Source: Myxococcaceae bacterium (GTDB lineage Bacteria > Myxococcota > Myxococcia > Myxococcales > Myxococcaceae). From it: a stretch of DNA of 42,612 nt. The notes beneath the pieces were generated by a model. The model searched no databases. It was not told the origin of the DNA and was given only the letters and a program-made list of their open reading frames with translations. The stretch covers positions 1 to 42,612 of the forward strand of contig JALHOS010000013.1 of the NCBI GenBank assembly GCA_022842905.1. Direction: 5' to 3'. This document shows positions 9,520 through 18,128 of the stretch, piece after piece (position 1 is the stretch's first letter; each line of letters begins with the position of its first letter). The position numbers and the translations under genes were made by a program.

Positions 9520-10269
9520 TCACATGTACATGCCGCCGTTGACCTTCAAGACCTCGCCGGTGATGTACGAGGCCGCGTCCGACGCGAGGAAGGCGACCGA
9601 CTTGGCCACTTCCTCCGCCGAACCGAGCCGAGACAGAGGGATCTGCCCCAGCATCTTCTCCTTCATCTCCGCCGGAATGGACTGCGTCATGTCCGTGTCG
9701 ATGAAGCCGGGCGTGACTGCGTTGACCCGAATGTTCCGTGACGAGAGCTCCTTGGCGACGGCCTTGGTCAGACCGAGCAGCCCCGCCTTCGAAGCCGCGT
9801 ACGCCGCCTGGCCGCCGTTCCCCATCTCGCCGACGATGGAGCTGACGTTCACGACCGCCCCGCCCTTCTGCTTCATCATCGGCCGAGCCACGGCGCGCAT
9901 GAGCGCGAAGGCGCCCTTGAGGTTGGTGTCCAGCGTCTTGTCCCAGTCTTCGTCCTTGAAGCGCATGAGCAGGCCGTCGATCGCCACGCCGGCGTTGTTG
10001 ACCAGCACGTCGAGCCGCCCGAACTCCTTGACCACGCCGTCCACCGCCTGGCTGCAGGCTTCGGTGTCGGCGACGTCGAAGCGCAGCGCCTTGCACTTGG
10101 CGCCCACGTCGGCGAGCAGCTTGACCGTCTCCGTCGCCGCGGCCTCGTTGCCCGCGTACGAAATGACGACGGTCGCGCCGCGCTTGCCCAGCTCCAGCGC
10201 GATCGCCCGGCCAATGCCACGGCTGCCGCCGGTCACCAACGCCACCTTGTTCTCGAAGTCTCTGTGCAT
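9520..10269 (-). CDS. fabG: 3-oxoacyl-ACP reductase (FabG)
   Basis: FabG is the NADPH-dependent reductase of the fatty acid elongation cycle. It is a 249-residue short-chain dehydrogenase with the Rossmann motif [17 protein letters not shown], the NNAG motif and the catalytic set N115, S144, Y157 and K161 (YAASK). The C-terminus [14 protein letters not shown] is typical of FabG. The start at 10269 ([15 protein letters not shown]) fits the family; a longer frame overlaps fabD. It lies 22 bp after fabD. Confidence 0.96.
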   Translation of the reverse strand: MHRDFENKVALVTGGSRGIGRAIALELGKRGATVVISYAGNEAAATETVKLLADVGAKCKALRFDVADTEACSQAVDGVVKEFGRLDVLVNNAGVAIDGLLMRFKDEDWDKTLDTNLKGAFALMRAVARPMMKQKGGAVVNVSSIVGEMGNGGQAAYAASKAGLLGLTKAVAKELSSRNIRVNAVTPGFIDTDMTQSIPAEMKEKMLGQIPLSRLGSAEEVAKSVAFLASDAASYITGEVLKVNGGMYM

Positions 10270-10291
10270 GGTCGTGTTCGTCCGTTCGTCT

Positions 10292-11239
10292 TCAGCTCGC
10301 CGCCGCGACCGGCGCGGCTGGGAACGCCTTGTCCAGGCTCTTGAGGTCCTCGACGTGCACCGCTTCGATCGCCGTCGCGATGCGCTTGACCAGGCCGCAG
10401 AGCACCTTGCCCGGCCCCAGCTCGTAGACCTTGGTGACGCCCTCGCGCTCCAGCGTCTGGACACACTCGACCCAGCGGACGGAGCCAGTCACCTGAGAGA
10501 GCAGCAGCGGCTTGGTCCGGCTCGGGTCGGTGTTGGGCGCGGCTTCGACGTTGGTGATCACCGGCGCGCTCGGCACCTTGAACGCCACCTTCGACAGCAC
10601 TTCGTCCAGGCGCGGCACGACCGGCTGCATGAGCCCACAGTGGAAGGGCGCTGACACCGGCAGCGGCAGCACCCGCTTGGCGCCAGCGGACTTCAGCGCT
10701 GCGCTCGCTCGCTCGACCGCGGCGGCGTGCCCGGCGATCACCGTCTGCGTCGGCTCGTTGAAGTTCGCGGGCGCGACCACCTCGCCCTGCGCCGACTCCT
10801 GGCAGATCGCCTGCACCTTGTCCGCCGGCAGCCCCAGCACCGCGGCCATGGCGCCGACCCCCGCCGGCACGGCTTCTTGCATGAACGTGCCGCGCGCGCG
10901 CACCGCCCGCACCGCGTCGCCCAGACTCATGGCGCCGACGGCGACGAGCGCCGAGTACTCGCCCAGGCTGTGGCCCGCGACGAAGGCCGGCGCGCCCAGG
11001 CGCTTGGCCACCACCGCGTGGGCCGCGATCGACACGGTCAGGATCGCGGGCTGGGTGTTCGCGGTCAGCTTGAGCGCTTCTTCGGGCCCTTCGAAGCACA
11101 GCGTCGACAGCTTCTCGCCCAGCGCGTCGTCCGCGGCGTCGAACACGGCCCTGGCTTCGGGGAACTGCGCCGCCAGCTCCTTGCCCATGCCGACGTACTG
11201 GCTTCCCTGCCCGGGAAACACGAACGCGAACCGACTCAT
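10292..11239 (-). CDS. fabD: Malonyl-CoA:ACP transacylase (FabD)
   Basis: FabD transfers malonyl groups from CoA to ACP and so supplies the elongation units. The 315-residue protein shows [17 protein letters not shown], the nucleophile S91 in [13 protein letters not shown] and H200 in [10 protein letters not shown]. The acidic, alanine-rich end (PAAPVAAAS) is a slight extension. It lies 25 bp downstream of fabH in the same direction, in the usual fabH-fabD-fabG-acpP-fabF order. Confidence 0.97.
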   Translation of the reverse strand: MSRFAFVFPGQGSQYVGMGKELAAQFPEARAVFDAADDALGEKLSTLCFEGPEEALKLTANTQPAILTVSIAAHAVVAKRLGAPAFVAGHSLGEYSALVAVGAMSLGDAVRAVRARGTFMQEAVPAGVGAMAAVLGLPADKVQAICQESAQGEVVAPANFNEPTQTVIAGHAAAVERASAALKSAGAKRVLPLPVSAPFHCGLMQPVVPRLDEVLSKVAFKVPSAPVITNVEAAPNTDPSRTKPLLLSQVTGSVRWVECVQTLEREGVTKVYELGPGKVLCGLVKRIATAIEAVHVEDLKSLDKAFPAAPVAAAS

Positions 11240-11264
11240 GCTCGTCCTCCTGGAAGAAGTGCGC

Positions 11265-12248
11265 TCACCACCGGATCACCCCGCTGCCCCACGACATGCC
11301 GCCGCCGATCGCCATGAGCACCAGGTTCTGGCCCTGCTGCAGCTTCCCCGCGCGGTTCAGCTCGTCGAGTGTCATCGGCATCGACGCGCTCGACGTGTTG
11401 CCGTAGCGATCGATGTTGGTCCACGCCTTGGCCATGGGAATGTCGAGGCGATCGAGCACCGCCTCGAGGATTCGCAGGTTGGCCTGGTGCGCCACCACGT
11501 GGTCGACCTGCCCCGGGACCAACCCGTTGGCGCCCATGGCTTCCTTCACCGCGTCGGTGAGCGCGCGCACGGCGAACCGGAAGACCTCTTTGCCGTTCAT
11601 GGACACCAGGTGGAGCTTCTGGGCGAGGACCTCGGCGCTCTGCGGGTGCTTCGAGCCGCCACCGCGGATCGCCAGAATGTTGGCCTGCGCCCCGTCGGTG
11701 TGGAGGTGCGTCGAGAGAATGCCCCGCGCAGGGTCCGGCGACGGCCCGACCACGAGCGCGCCCGCCGCGTCACCGAAGAGCACGCAGGTGCTGCGATCGG
11801 TCCAGTCGACGACGCGCGAGAGCAGCTCCACGCCGACCACCAGGATCCGCTTGGCGGCGCCCGACTGAATGTACTGCTGGGCGATCGACAGCCCGAACAC
11901 CGAGCCCGCGCAGGCCGCCGACAGATCGAACGCGAAGGCCTTCTTGGCGCCCAGCTTGTGCGCCAAGAACGCGGCCGTGGCCGGCATGGGCATGTCCGGA
12001 GTGACGGTGCCGACGATCACCGCGTCGAGATCCTCGGGCCGGGTCTGCGCCAGCTCCAGCGCGTGCACCGAAGCCTTGACCGCCATGTCGCTGGTCAGCT
12101 CGCCGGGCGCCGCGACGTGGCGCGCGCGAATGCCGGTGCGCTCCGCGATCCACGCGTCGCTGGTGTCGACCAGCTTGGCGAGATCATCGTTGGTCAGCAC
12201 CCGCTCGGGCACGTAGCTGCCGGTGCCCAAAATGTGCGCTCGTGTCAC
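11265..12248 (-). CDS. fabH: Beta-ketoacyl-ACP synthase III (FabH)
   Basis: FabH starts fatty acid synthesis by condensing an acyl-CoA with malonyl-ACP. Catalytic residues are C113 (DLSAACAGSVFGLS), H254 (VVAHQANLRILEA) and N284 (NIDRYGNTSSASM). I chose the GTG at 12248, giving VTRAHILGTGSYVPE, which matches family N-termini; a further GTG at 12278 adds ten unlike residues. The gene is separated from rpmF by 198 bp with a hairpin, so the fab genes probably have their own promoter there. The plsX gene usually found just upstream is missing. Confidence 0.96.
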   Translation of the reverse strand: MTRAHILGTGSYVPERVLTNDDLAKLVDTSDAWIAERTGIRARHVAAPGELTSDMAVKASVHALELAQTRPEDLDAVIVGTVTPDMPMPATAAFLAHKLGAKKAFAFDLSAACAGSVFGLSIAQQYIQSGAAKRILVVGVELLSRVVDWTDRSTCVLFGDAAGALVVGPSPDPARGILSTHLHTDGAQANILAIRGGGSKHPQSAEVLAQKLHLVSMNGKEVFRFAVRALTDAVKEAMGANGLVPGQVDHVVAHQANLRILEAVLDRLDIPMAKAWTNIDRYGNTSSASMPMTLDELNRAGKLQQGQNLVLMAIGGGMSWGSGVIRW

Positions 12249-12420
12249 GGGCGCGCGGCATACACACAGCCCGTCCACCTGTCACTGCGTAGCGCTTTTC
12301 GCAGGCGTCGCAGGCCTTACGCAGAAGTCACGCGCGGTTCGAAACGAACACGTCCCTCCGACACACGCAGCTGTCGAGCCCGCGCGCGGCGAAGGGACTG
12401 TCCTGAAGCAAACAGCGCTG
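12249..12420 (-). promoter_or_regulatory. Probable fab operon promoter region with a 7-bp inverted repeat
   Basis: This gene-free stretch lies between the rpmF hairpin and fabH. It holds CTGCGTA (12285-12291) and its exact complement TACGCAG (12318-12324), 26 bp apart, and a TTCGAA-centred motif near 12335. Any of these could be regulator contacts. I cannot name a -35/-10 pair with confidence. The promoter assignment is inferred from the terminator-like hairpin upstream and the position of fabH. Confidence 0.3.
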
Positions 12421-12449
12421 TGACGACCGGGCGCGCCCGGGTGTCGTCA
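12421..12449 (-). terminator. Strong GC-rich hairpin directly after rpmF
   Basis: On the minus strand TGACGA and TCGTCA flank a perfect 14-bp palindrome CCGGGCGCGCCCGG. The outer arm begins at the rpmF stop codon itself. No T-run follows, so this is either a Rho-assisted or partial terminator, or an attenuator that sets the ratio of ribosomal protein L32 to fatty-acid enzymes. Confidence 0.5.
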
Positions 12450-12635
12450 GTCGGCCTTGCCGGCCGAGACCTTCTTGCCCTTGTAGTGGCCGCAGGCGGG
12501 GCACACCCGGTGCGGCTGCAGGGCAGCGCCGCAGTTGGCGCAGGGAATCGTCTGCACCGCGGACTTGAGGTTGTTGTTGGCCGCGCGGCGGCGGTCGCGG
12601 CGCATCTTCGTCGTACGCTTCTTGGGAACGCCCAT
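12447..12635 (-). CDS. rpmF: 50S ribosomal protein L32
   Basis: This is a 62-residue basic ribosomal protein of the large subunit. It has the zinc-binding form, with CANC and CPAC pairs separated by 12 residues, and the family N-terminus MGVPKKRTTKMRRDRRRA. The yceD-rpmF-(plsX)-fabH order is widespread. It starts 56 bp after yceD and is followed by a strong hairpin. Confidence 0.97.
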   Translation of the reverse strand: MGVPKKRTTKMRRDRRRAANNNLKSAVQTIPCANCGAALQPHRVCPACGHYKGKKVSAGKAD

Positions 12636-12691
12636 GGATCTCGTCTTCCTTTCAGCTGCTTCGTGTTCTGTGGAGCCCTACTTCGAATTCG

Positions 12692-13288
12692 TCAGTTCTT
12701 CAGCTTGATGTCCTTGAGCTTGGCGAGGCGGGGGTCTGGAGGCTTGGTCGCGCCGTGTCCGCAGTCACTCACGTTGAGATCCTGCCCACACGTCGCGCAC
12801 AGCCCCTTGCACTCCTCCTTGCACAGCACCGACACCGGCAGCGCCAGCAATACCTGCTCACGCACGATCGGGTCCAGATCGATCGTCTTTCCGTCGAACG
12901 GCTCGGCGTCCACCTCGTCCAGTTCGAAAGACGCTTCCTCCGGCTCCTCGCGCCGCTCTTTGCGCCCTGCCCGGCCCTTCTTCGCCGGCTCCGCTTCGTC
13001 TTCGTCGTCTTCTTTGGGCCGCTCCTGCACCATGCGCAGCGCGAACTGCACTGAAATCGTCTGATGCACTTCGGTCAGGCAGCGGCGGCACGGCGCCGCC
13101 ACGTCGACCGTCAGCGAGCCCTTGAGGTGCACCTGGCCGGACACCTTGACGAAGGACGCCGCCAGCGGCGTCGAGCGCCGCAGCGTGAAGTCTCCGCCGT
13201 CCAAAAGCGCCGCCTCGAGCACCTTCGGCTCGACCGGGGCGTTCAGCGTCAGGCCCTTCTCTTGGATTTCTTCAATCTTTACGAGCAT
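12692..13288 (-). CDS. yceD: YceD family (DUF177) protein, 23S rRNA/L32-associated
   Basis: This 198-residue protein belongs to the DUF177 family, which nearly always precedes rpmF and is linked to 23S rRNA maturation. The family cysteines are seen: CRRCLTEV in the middle, then CKEECKGLCATCGQDLN near the C-terminus. A charged insertion (about 90-120, rich in D, E, K and R) is longer than in many relatives. ATG 13288 (MLVKIEEIQEKGLTLNAPV) fits the family start. Confidence 0.9.
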   Translation of the reverse strand: MLVKIEEIQEKGLTLNAPVEPKVLEAALLDGGDFTLRRSTPLAASFVKVSGQVHLKGSLTVDVAAPCRRCLTEVHQTISVQFALRMVQERPKEDDEDEAEPAKKGRAGRKERREEPEEASFELDEVDAEPFDGKTIDLDPIVREQVLLALPVSVLCKEECKGLCATCGQDLNVSDCGHGATKPPDPRLAKLKDIKLKN

Positions 13289-13378
13289 TTGACTGCATGC
13301 CTCAAAGGGGCGCGCACCCTACACGAGCGCGCCCCGGGCCGTCAAACAACGAGCCTTGGGGTGCGAACTGATTCTGAT

Positions 13379-14308
13379 ATGGCGGCGGCCGTGCGCGCGT
13401 TGACGGCGGCGGCGGTGCTGTGGGGGTGGAGCGCGATCGCCGCGACGGCGAGCGGCTGGCCCGAGCGGGTGCTGACGGCCCAAGTGCAAGGCCAGTCCGG
13501 GCTGCGCAGCAAGACGATCTCCAGAGCCCAGGCGCAGATCGACGAAGGTGACTTCGAAGACGCGCTCAAGACGCTGGAAGCCGGCATCGACGATCCGGAG
13601 CTGTCCGACGAGCAGCTCGCGGAGATGTACCGGCTGCAGGGGTTGGCGGCGCTGTACCTGGGCAACCAAGACAAGGCGCGCAGCGCGTTCGAACGGCTGC
13701 TCCAGGCGCGGCCCGACTACGAGATCCCCAAGTCGACCTCGCCGCGCATTCGCGAGCTGTACGCGAAGATCAAAGAGGACATCAAGAAGCGGCGGGTGCG
13801 GCCGGTGACGCTGACCCTCGAGCCGGTGGACGACGTCGTGCAGGGGTCCGCCGTGCAGGTCGAAGCGCAGATCGACGACATGGCGCTGGGTGCGGTGGCG
13901 CGGCTCTTCTACCGGCGCGCCGGCGTGCAGAGCTTCTCGTTCGTCGACTTCACGCGCGATCGCCAGGTGAAGAACCGCTACCACTCGACGCTGCCCGGGT
14001 TCGAGCTGCCGTCGGAGTCGTCGACCTACGAAGTGGAGTACTTCGTCGAGGTCGTCGACGCCGGGCAGCGCCGGCTCGCCGGCAAGGGCGACCCGTACAG
14101 CCCCATGCGCTTCCGCGCGGTGCCCGAAGGTGGCGGCACGTCGCCCGGCACGAAGGTCGGCGCGGTGCCGCTCTATCAGAGCCCCTGGTTCTGGGTCGTC
14201 GTGGGCGTCGTCGTGGCCGGCGGCGTCGGCGCGACGATCGCGATCGCCACCGCACAGAAGCCGACGGGCCAGGTGCCGGTGAACATCCAAGTCACGGAGC
14301 AGCCATGA
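13379..14308 (+). CDS. TPR-containing protein with C-terminal membrane anchor
   Basis: This 309-residue protein has an N-terminal hydrophobic segment (ALTAAAVLWGWSAIAATASG) that looks like a signal sequence. Residues 50-130 contain TPR-like helices: AQAQIDEGDFEDALKTLEAG, then MYRLQGLAALYLGNQDKARS. A beta-rich domain follows at 140-250, and a transmembrane helix, FWVVVGVVVAGGVGATIAIA, lies near the end. It is probably an envelope protein. ATG 13379 is the chosen start, but it lacks a good ribosome binding site; an in-frame GTG at 13361 is an alternative. Its stop overlaps the next lipoprotein start (ATGA), so the two products likely work together. Function is unknown. Confidence 0.75.
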   Translation: MAAAVRALTAAAVLWGWSAIAATASGWPERVLTAQVQGQSGLRSKTISRAQAQIDEGDFEDALKTLEAGIDDPELSDEQLAEMYRLQGLAALYLGNQDKARSAFERLLQARPDYEIPKSTSPRIRELYAKIKEDIKKRRVRPVTLTLEPVDDVVQGSAVQVEAQIDDMALGAVARLFYRRAGVQSFSFVDFTRDRQVKNRYHSTLPGFELPSESSTYEVEYFVEVVDAGQRRLAGKGDPYSPMRFRAVPEGGGTSPGTKVGAVPLYQSPWFWVVVGVVVAGGVGATIAIATAQKPTGQVPVNIQVTEQP

Positions 14309-14805
14309 AGGCACCGCTCGCGGCGACGTTCCTGCTCACCTTCGCGGCCTGCGGTCCTCAAGCGCCAGGCGCCGCGACGTTCTCGATCGACTGGTACGCC
14401 AGCGCCGCGCTCGCCGACGTGATCACCTTCCAGATCTCGGCGCTGACGAACAAGAACAGCGTGGACTGCTTCATGCTGACGAGCACGCCCGCCTGCATCA
14501 AAGAGCATGGCTTCGCGGCCAACCGCTTCGTCACCTTCAAAGATCGCAACAACCGCGACGTGAAGACGCTGTCCTTCGGCAAGGCGGTGTCGGCTCAAGG
14601 AACGCAGCAGCTGACCGTGCCGCTCCCCGTCAACACCGATGACTTCGCGCTGATCGTCGAAGCGCTGACCGCGGACGCCACGCCCAAGCTCGCGGGCATC
14701 GGCTGTGGGTACGTCAACCAGGCGGTGACGACGGGCATGAACGAAGCGGTGCCGGTGAAGTTGACGATCTGGAAGACGCCGGCCAACTGCGACCCGCGGT
14801 TCTGA
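14305..14805 (+). CDS. Lipoprotein of unknown function
   Basis: This 166-residue protein starts with the lipoprotein signal MKAPLAATFLLTFAACGPQ; C16 would be lipidated. The mature part is beta-rich with four further cysteines that could make two disulfides (CFMLTSTPAC; IGCGY; NCDPRF). I recognise no domain. It is translationally coupled to the TPR membrane protein through an ATGA overlap, which suggests a shared envelope complex. It converges with a PilZ gene 20 bp away. Confidence 0.8.
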   Translation: MKAPLAATFLLTFAACGPQAPGAATFSIDWYASAALADVITFQISALTNKNSVDCFMLTSTPACIKEHGFAANRFVTFKDRNNRDVKTLSFGKAVSAQGTQQLTVPLPVNTDDFALIVEALTADATPKLAGIGCGYVNQAVTTGMNEAVPVKLTIWKTPANCDPRF

Positions 14806-14825
14806 CCTGCGCGGCGTGCGTTTCG

Positions 14826-15143
14826 TCAGCGCGTCAGCTTCGTCACGAGCTTGTCGATGCGGGTGCGATCGCCGGCCGTCAGCTCGACGAAGTGCACGCC
14901 CATGCCCAGCTCCTTGGCGTTGACGATCTCGCCCTTACAGCGGATCTCGTGGCTCTCGTTGGGCAGCTGAAACTTGAGCGTGACCTGCGAGCCGAGCGGC
15001 AGGGGGATCGTCTGCGTGAAGTACGCCCCGCCCACGGACAGGTTCGACGCGCGCTGGAAGTACAGCTCTCCGTCGCGCTCGACCTCGATCCACAGGTCCA
15101 CGAGCACCCGCTGCTGCCGCCGCTTTTCCATGCCGCCGGTCAT
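14826..15143 (-). CDS. PilZ domain protein, probable c-di-GMP receptor
   Basis: This 105-residue single-domain protein carries both PilZ ligand motifs: RxxxR in EKRRQQRVLVDLWIEV and (D/N)xSxxG in ASNLSVGGAYF, so c-di-GMP binding is expected. Such stand-alone PilZ proteins act as cytoplasmic adaptors; the partner cannot be read from the sequence. It diverges from the response regulator gene across 50 bp. An internal ATG at 15131 is an alternative start that keeps the whole domain. Confidence 0.9.
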   Translation of the reverse strand: MTGGMEKRRQQRVLVDLWIEVERDGELYFQRASNLSVGGAYFTQTIPLPLGSQVTLKFQLPNESHEIRCKGEIVNAKELGMGVHFVELTAGDRTRIDKLVTKLTR

Positions 15144-15193
15144 CGCTGCCGCGGCTTATGCCACGGGCCCCCGTCGTGTAGGAAGCGCTCACC

Positions 15194-15874
15194 ATGGCGC
15201 GCATTCTGGTGGTCGAAGACGAGCAGGACCTGGCCAGCCTCGTCGAATACAACTTGCGCTCCGACGGGCACCAGGTCGACGTGGCGCAGTCGGGCGCGAG
15301 CGGCGTGTCCAAGTTCAAGGCCACGCGGCCGGACTTGGTGTTGCTGGATCTGATGCTCCCCGACATCTCCGGAACCGAGGTAGCCCGGCTGATCCGCGGC
15401 GCTGACGGCAAGCGCACGCCGATCATCATGGTCACCGCCCGCGGCGAAGAAGCCGATCGAGTCAAAGGCCTCGAGATGGGCGCCGACGACTACGTGGTCA
15501 AGCCGTTCTCGGTCAAAGAGCTGCTCCTGCGCGTCAAGAACGTGCTGCGCCGCCAGGAAGACGCGCCGGCCAAGCCCGCCGCCGTGCTCAAGGCGCCGGG
15601 GATCGTGCTGGACACCGACCGGCACGAAGTCCGCGTCGACGACAAGCCCGTCGTGCTGACGCACATGGAGTTCAAGCTGTTGCGCACGTTCCTCGAGCGG
15701 CCCGGCCGAGTGCAGACCCGCGAGACGCTCCTGTCCGACGTCTGGGGCATCGAAGCCGACATCACCACGCGGACGGTGGACACGCACATCAAACGGCTGC
15801 GGGAGAAGCTCGGGGCGCAGGGCGACTGCATCGAGACGATTCGCGGTGTCGGCTACAAGCTGGTGACGCCGTGA
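15194..15874 (+). CDS. phoB: PhoB/OmpR-family response regulator
   Basis: This 226-residue regulator has a receiver domain (phospho-acceptor D52 in LVLLDLMLPD, acidic pocket VVEDE, K101 in DDYVVKPF) and a C-terminal winged helix (VLTHMEFKLLRTFLERPG; RTVDTHIKRLREKLG). A good ribosome binding site (AGGAAG) precedes the ATG. The following kinase gene overlaps by 4 bp, so the two form a two-component pair. The name PhoB is inferred from the receiver/DNA-binding type and from the neighbouring phosphoesterase, ppx and ppk; no pst or phoU genes are in view. Confidence 0.85.
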   Translation: MARILVVEDEQDLASLVEYNLRSDGHQVDVAQSGASGVSKFKATRPDLVLLDLMLPDISGTEVARLIRGADGKRTPIIMVTARGEEADRVKGLEMGADDYVVKPFSVKELLLRVKNVLRRQEDAPAKPAAVLKAPGIVLDTDRHEVRVDDKPVVLTHMEFKLLRTFLERPGRVQTRETLLSDVWGIEADITTRTVDTHIKRLREKLGAQGDCIETIRGVGYKLVTP

Positions 15875-16968
15875 GCAGCGAGTCGACGCAACCGGATCCG
15901 ACCCACGAGCTGGCGGTGCTCCAGGCCGTCGTCGAAGGCATGGCCGAAGGCGTGTGGGTGACCGGCGAAGACGGCACCGTGCTGCGGCACAACAGCGCGC
16001 TCAAGGAAATGCTCTTCACAGGCCACGAGCTGGTCGGCCGCCAGCCCACGGGGATCCTCGCGAACGACGAGCTCCAAGCGGCGGTGGAGCGCGCCTGCAA
16101 GGACGGCGTGTCGTCTCGGCTCGAGGTGACCAGCGAGGGCCTGCGGCCCCGGGTGCTGTCGATCCACGTCGCGCCGCTGGGGCGAGATCTGCGCGGCTCG
16201 ACCGCGGTCTTCTTCGACGTGACCGAGCTGCGGCACCTCGAGAAGGTCCGCAAGGACTTCGTCGCCAACGTCAGCCACGAGCTGCGCACGCCGATCACCG
16301 CGATCCGCGGCTACGCCGAGACGCTGCGGTCCGGCGCCCTCAACGACCCCGCCGCCGCCCCGAAGATGGTGGAGATCATCCACCGGCAGGCCGAACGGCT
16401 GTCCGAGCTGGTGGACGACCTGCTCGAGCTGTCGCGGCTGGACAGCAAGCAGCTCAAGCTGGCCGCCGAGCCGATCGAGCTCAACGAGGCGGTGCTGCGC
16501 GCGATCGAGGCGGCGCGGCCCAAGGCGCGGGCGCGCGGCACGGCGATCGACGTGTCGATCCCCGACGGGCTCGAAGTGCTCGCCGACGCGCGCGCTATCG
16601 AGCAGGTGGTGCTCAACCTGGTCGACAACGCCATCAAGTACGCGCAGGCCCGCGGCCACGTGTGGGTCAGCGCACGCCCGACGGACGACGGCAACGTGGA
16701 GCTGGCCGTGAAGGACGACGGCCCGGGGATCGAAGCCAAACACCTGCCCCGGCTCTTCGAGCGCTTCTACCGGGTGGACAAGGGGCGCAGCCGCGACATG
16801 GGCGGCACCGGGCTTGGTCTGTCGATCGTGAAGAACCTGGTCAACGCCATGCGCGGCGAAGTGCGCGTGGACTCGACCCCAGGGCGCGGGAGCACGTTCG
16901 TCGTCGAGCTGCCCCGGCCCGGGCGCGCGCTGAGCCCCACCACGACACCGAGCGTCGCAAACCCCTAG
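15871..16968 (+). CDS. phoR: PhoR-like sensor histidine kinase without membrane segments
   Basis: This 365-residue kinase has a PAS domain (about 12-115), a HisKA domain with H136 in FVANVSHELRTPITAIRGYA, and an HATPase domain with the N box (NLVDNAIKYA), the G1 box (KDDGPGIEAKHLPRLFERFY) and the G2 box (GGTGLGLSIVKNLV). No transmembrane helix is visible, whereas classic PhoR is membrane-bound, so it probably senses an internal signal or a partner protein through PAS. The GTG start overlaps the regulator stop (GTGA). The Pho assignment rests on kinase type and neighbours. Confidence 0.85.
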   Translation: MSSESTQPDPTHELAVLQAVVEGMAEGVWVTGEDGTVLRHNSALKEMLFTGHELVGRQPTGILANDELQAAVERACKDGVSSRLEVTSEGLRPRVLSIHVAPLGRDLRGSTAVFFDVTELRHLEKVRKDFVANVSHELRTPITAIRGYAETLRSGALNDPAAAPKMVEIIHRQAERLSELVDDLLELSRLDSKQLKLAAEPIELNEAVLRAIEAARPKARARGTAIDVSIPDGLEVLADARAIEQVVLNLVDNAIKYAQARGHVWVSARPTDDGNVELAVKDDGPGIEAKHLPRLFERFYRVDKGRSRDMGGTGLGLSIVKNLVNAMRGEVRVDSTPGRGSTFVVELPRPGRALSPTTTPSVANP

Positions 16969-17004
16969 CCGGTCCGGTGTTGCCGTGTAGAGTTGTCCGC
17001 GCTC

Positions 17005-18096
17005 ATGCGGGTCGCGGTGCTGGCGGACATCCACGGCAACCTCCCCGCCTGCGAAGCGGTGCTCGAGGACATCAAACGGCAGTCGCCGGACTACGTGGTC
17101 GCTGCCGGCGATCTCGCGCTGCGCGGCGCGTACCCCAAGGAGACGGTGGAGCTGCTCGCCGATCGCTGCCACGCGCTGCTGCTGGGCAACACCGACGCGT
17201 ACATCGCCGGGACGTACCTGTCCGGCGCCTACCGCGAGCGAGAACACTGGAAGAGCGAGCTGCTGTCGTGGACCCGCGATCAGCTCGGCGCGGACTGGTC
17301 GGCCAAGCTGGGGCAGCTCAAGTTCTCGGCGCGCTACAGCCCTCGGCGTGGGCAGGACCTGTTCGTCTGCCACGCGAACCCCAAGAACTTGGAAGAGTCG
17401 CTCGAGCCGACGCTCGACGAGGCCACCCTGCGCCGCTACCTGGCCAACCTCGACGCGACGGCGGTGGCCTTTGGGCACCTCCACTTCCCCTACCGCCGCC
17501 GCATGGGCCGCGTGGTGATCGCCGACGTGGCGTCGGCCGGCATTCCGCGCGACGGCGATCTGCGGCCAGCCTGGGGCCTCTTCACCTGGACGCCTCGGGG
17601 CTGGCGCGTGCAGATCCGCCGCGTGCGCTACCCGGTGCGCAAGGCCACGCAGGCGCTCATCGAACGCAAGGTCCCCGGCGGGCCGCTGCTGATCCACAAG
17701 ATGCTGGAGGCGCGCTACCGCCACCACCAGCTGCTCGCCGACGCCGCTCGTCGGCATTCAGGCTTGCCGCCGCCCGGGCCGCGGCTGTCCGCCCCCCGCG
17801 CGCCTGGGAACGGCCAGTCGCTCCCGCCGCCGGCCGCCGTCTTGGGCCCGCCCCCCGGCTTGTCCACGCAGGCCGACGAGGCGGCGGACGATCAGCTCCA
17901 GCCCAAGCTGTCCCAGGAAGACGCGCCGGCCGAGCTGCCCATGAGCAGCGAGGCGCCGGACGACGGCCACGGCGAGCCGCCGGACGTGACGGTGTCCGGC
18001 CCCGCGCTCAGCGAGCACGACGCCGACGACGAGGCCACCGAAGTCACGAACGTGACCAACGTGACACAAACGTCACGAGCCCCGGGCGGCGGCTGA
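17005..18096 (+). CDS. Calcineurin-like metallophosphoesterase with disordered C-terminal tail
   Basis: Residues 1-220 form a YfcE-like metallophosphoesterase: D8 and H10 in VLADIHGNLPACEAVLED, AAGDLALRG, LLGNTDAY, FVCHANPKNL and FGHLHFPYRRRMG, which together give the metal-binding residues. From about residue 250 the protein is Pro/Ala-rich, then acidic, and ends in ATEVTNVTNVTQTS, so the last 110 residues look disordered. ATG 17005 is chosen because the phosphoesterase fold starts there. It probably hydrolyses a phosphoester or nucleotide; the substrate is unknown. It follows the two-component pair by 36 bp and is likely in the same operon. Confidence 0.85.
   Translation: MRVAVLADIHGNLPACEAVLEDIKRQSPDYVVAAGDLALRGAYPKETVELLADRCHALLLGNTDAYIAGTYLSGAYREREHWKSELLSWTRDQLGADWSAKLGQLKFSARYSPRRGQDLFVCHANPKNLEESLEPTLDEATLRRYLANLDATAVAFGHLHFPYRRRMGRVVIADVASAGIPRDGDLRPAWGLFTWTPRGWRVQIRRVRYPVRKATQALIERKVPGGPLLIHKMLEARYRHHQLLADAARRHSGLPPPGPRLSAPRAPGNGQSLPPPAAVLGPPPGLSTQADEAADDQLQPKLSQEDAPAELPMSSEAPDDGHGEPPDVTVSGPALSEHDADDEATEVTNVTNVTQTSRAPGGG
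18043..18076 (+). repeat. Nested GTCAC/GTGAC inverted repeats at the 3' end of the phosphoesterase gene
   Basis: GTCACG (18043-18048) pairs with CGTGAC (18051-18056), and GTGAC (18061-18065) pairs with GTCAC (18072-18076). The copies encode the VTNVTNV stretch. They may be coding coincidence or an RNA structure near the gene end. Confidence 0.4.
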
Positions 18097-18101
18097 GCCA
18101 T

Positions 18102-18128
18102 ACCCGGTAGACGTGCGCTGCGCCGGGT
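18102..18128. terminator. Weak bidirectional hairpin between convergent genes
   Basis: ACCCGG (18102-18107) and CCGGGT (18123-18128) form a 6-bp stem around a 15-base loop in the 31-bp gap between the phosphoesterase and ppx stops. There is no T-run, so terminator function is only a guess from position. Confidence 0.25.

Noticed and set aside
10512-13064. Long plus-strand open frame across fabD, fabH and rpmF.
   Set aside because: It is antisense to five well-identified genes and its product is Ser/Ala/Arg low-complexity.
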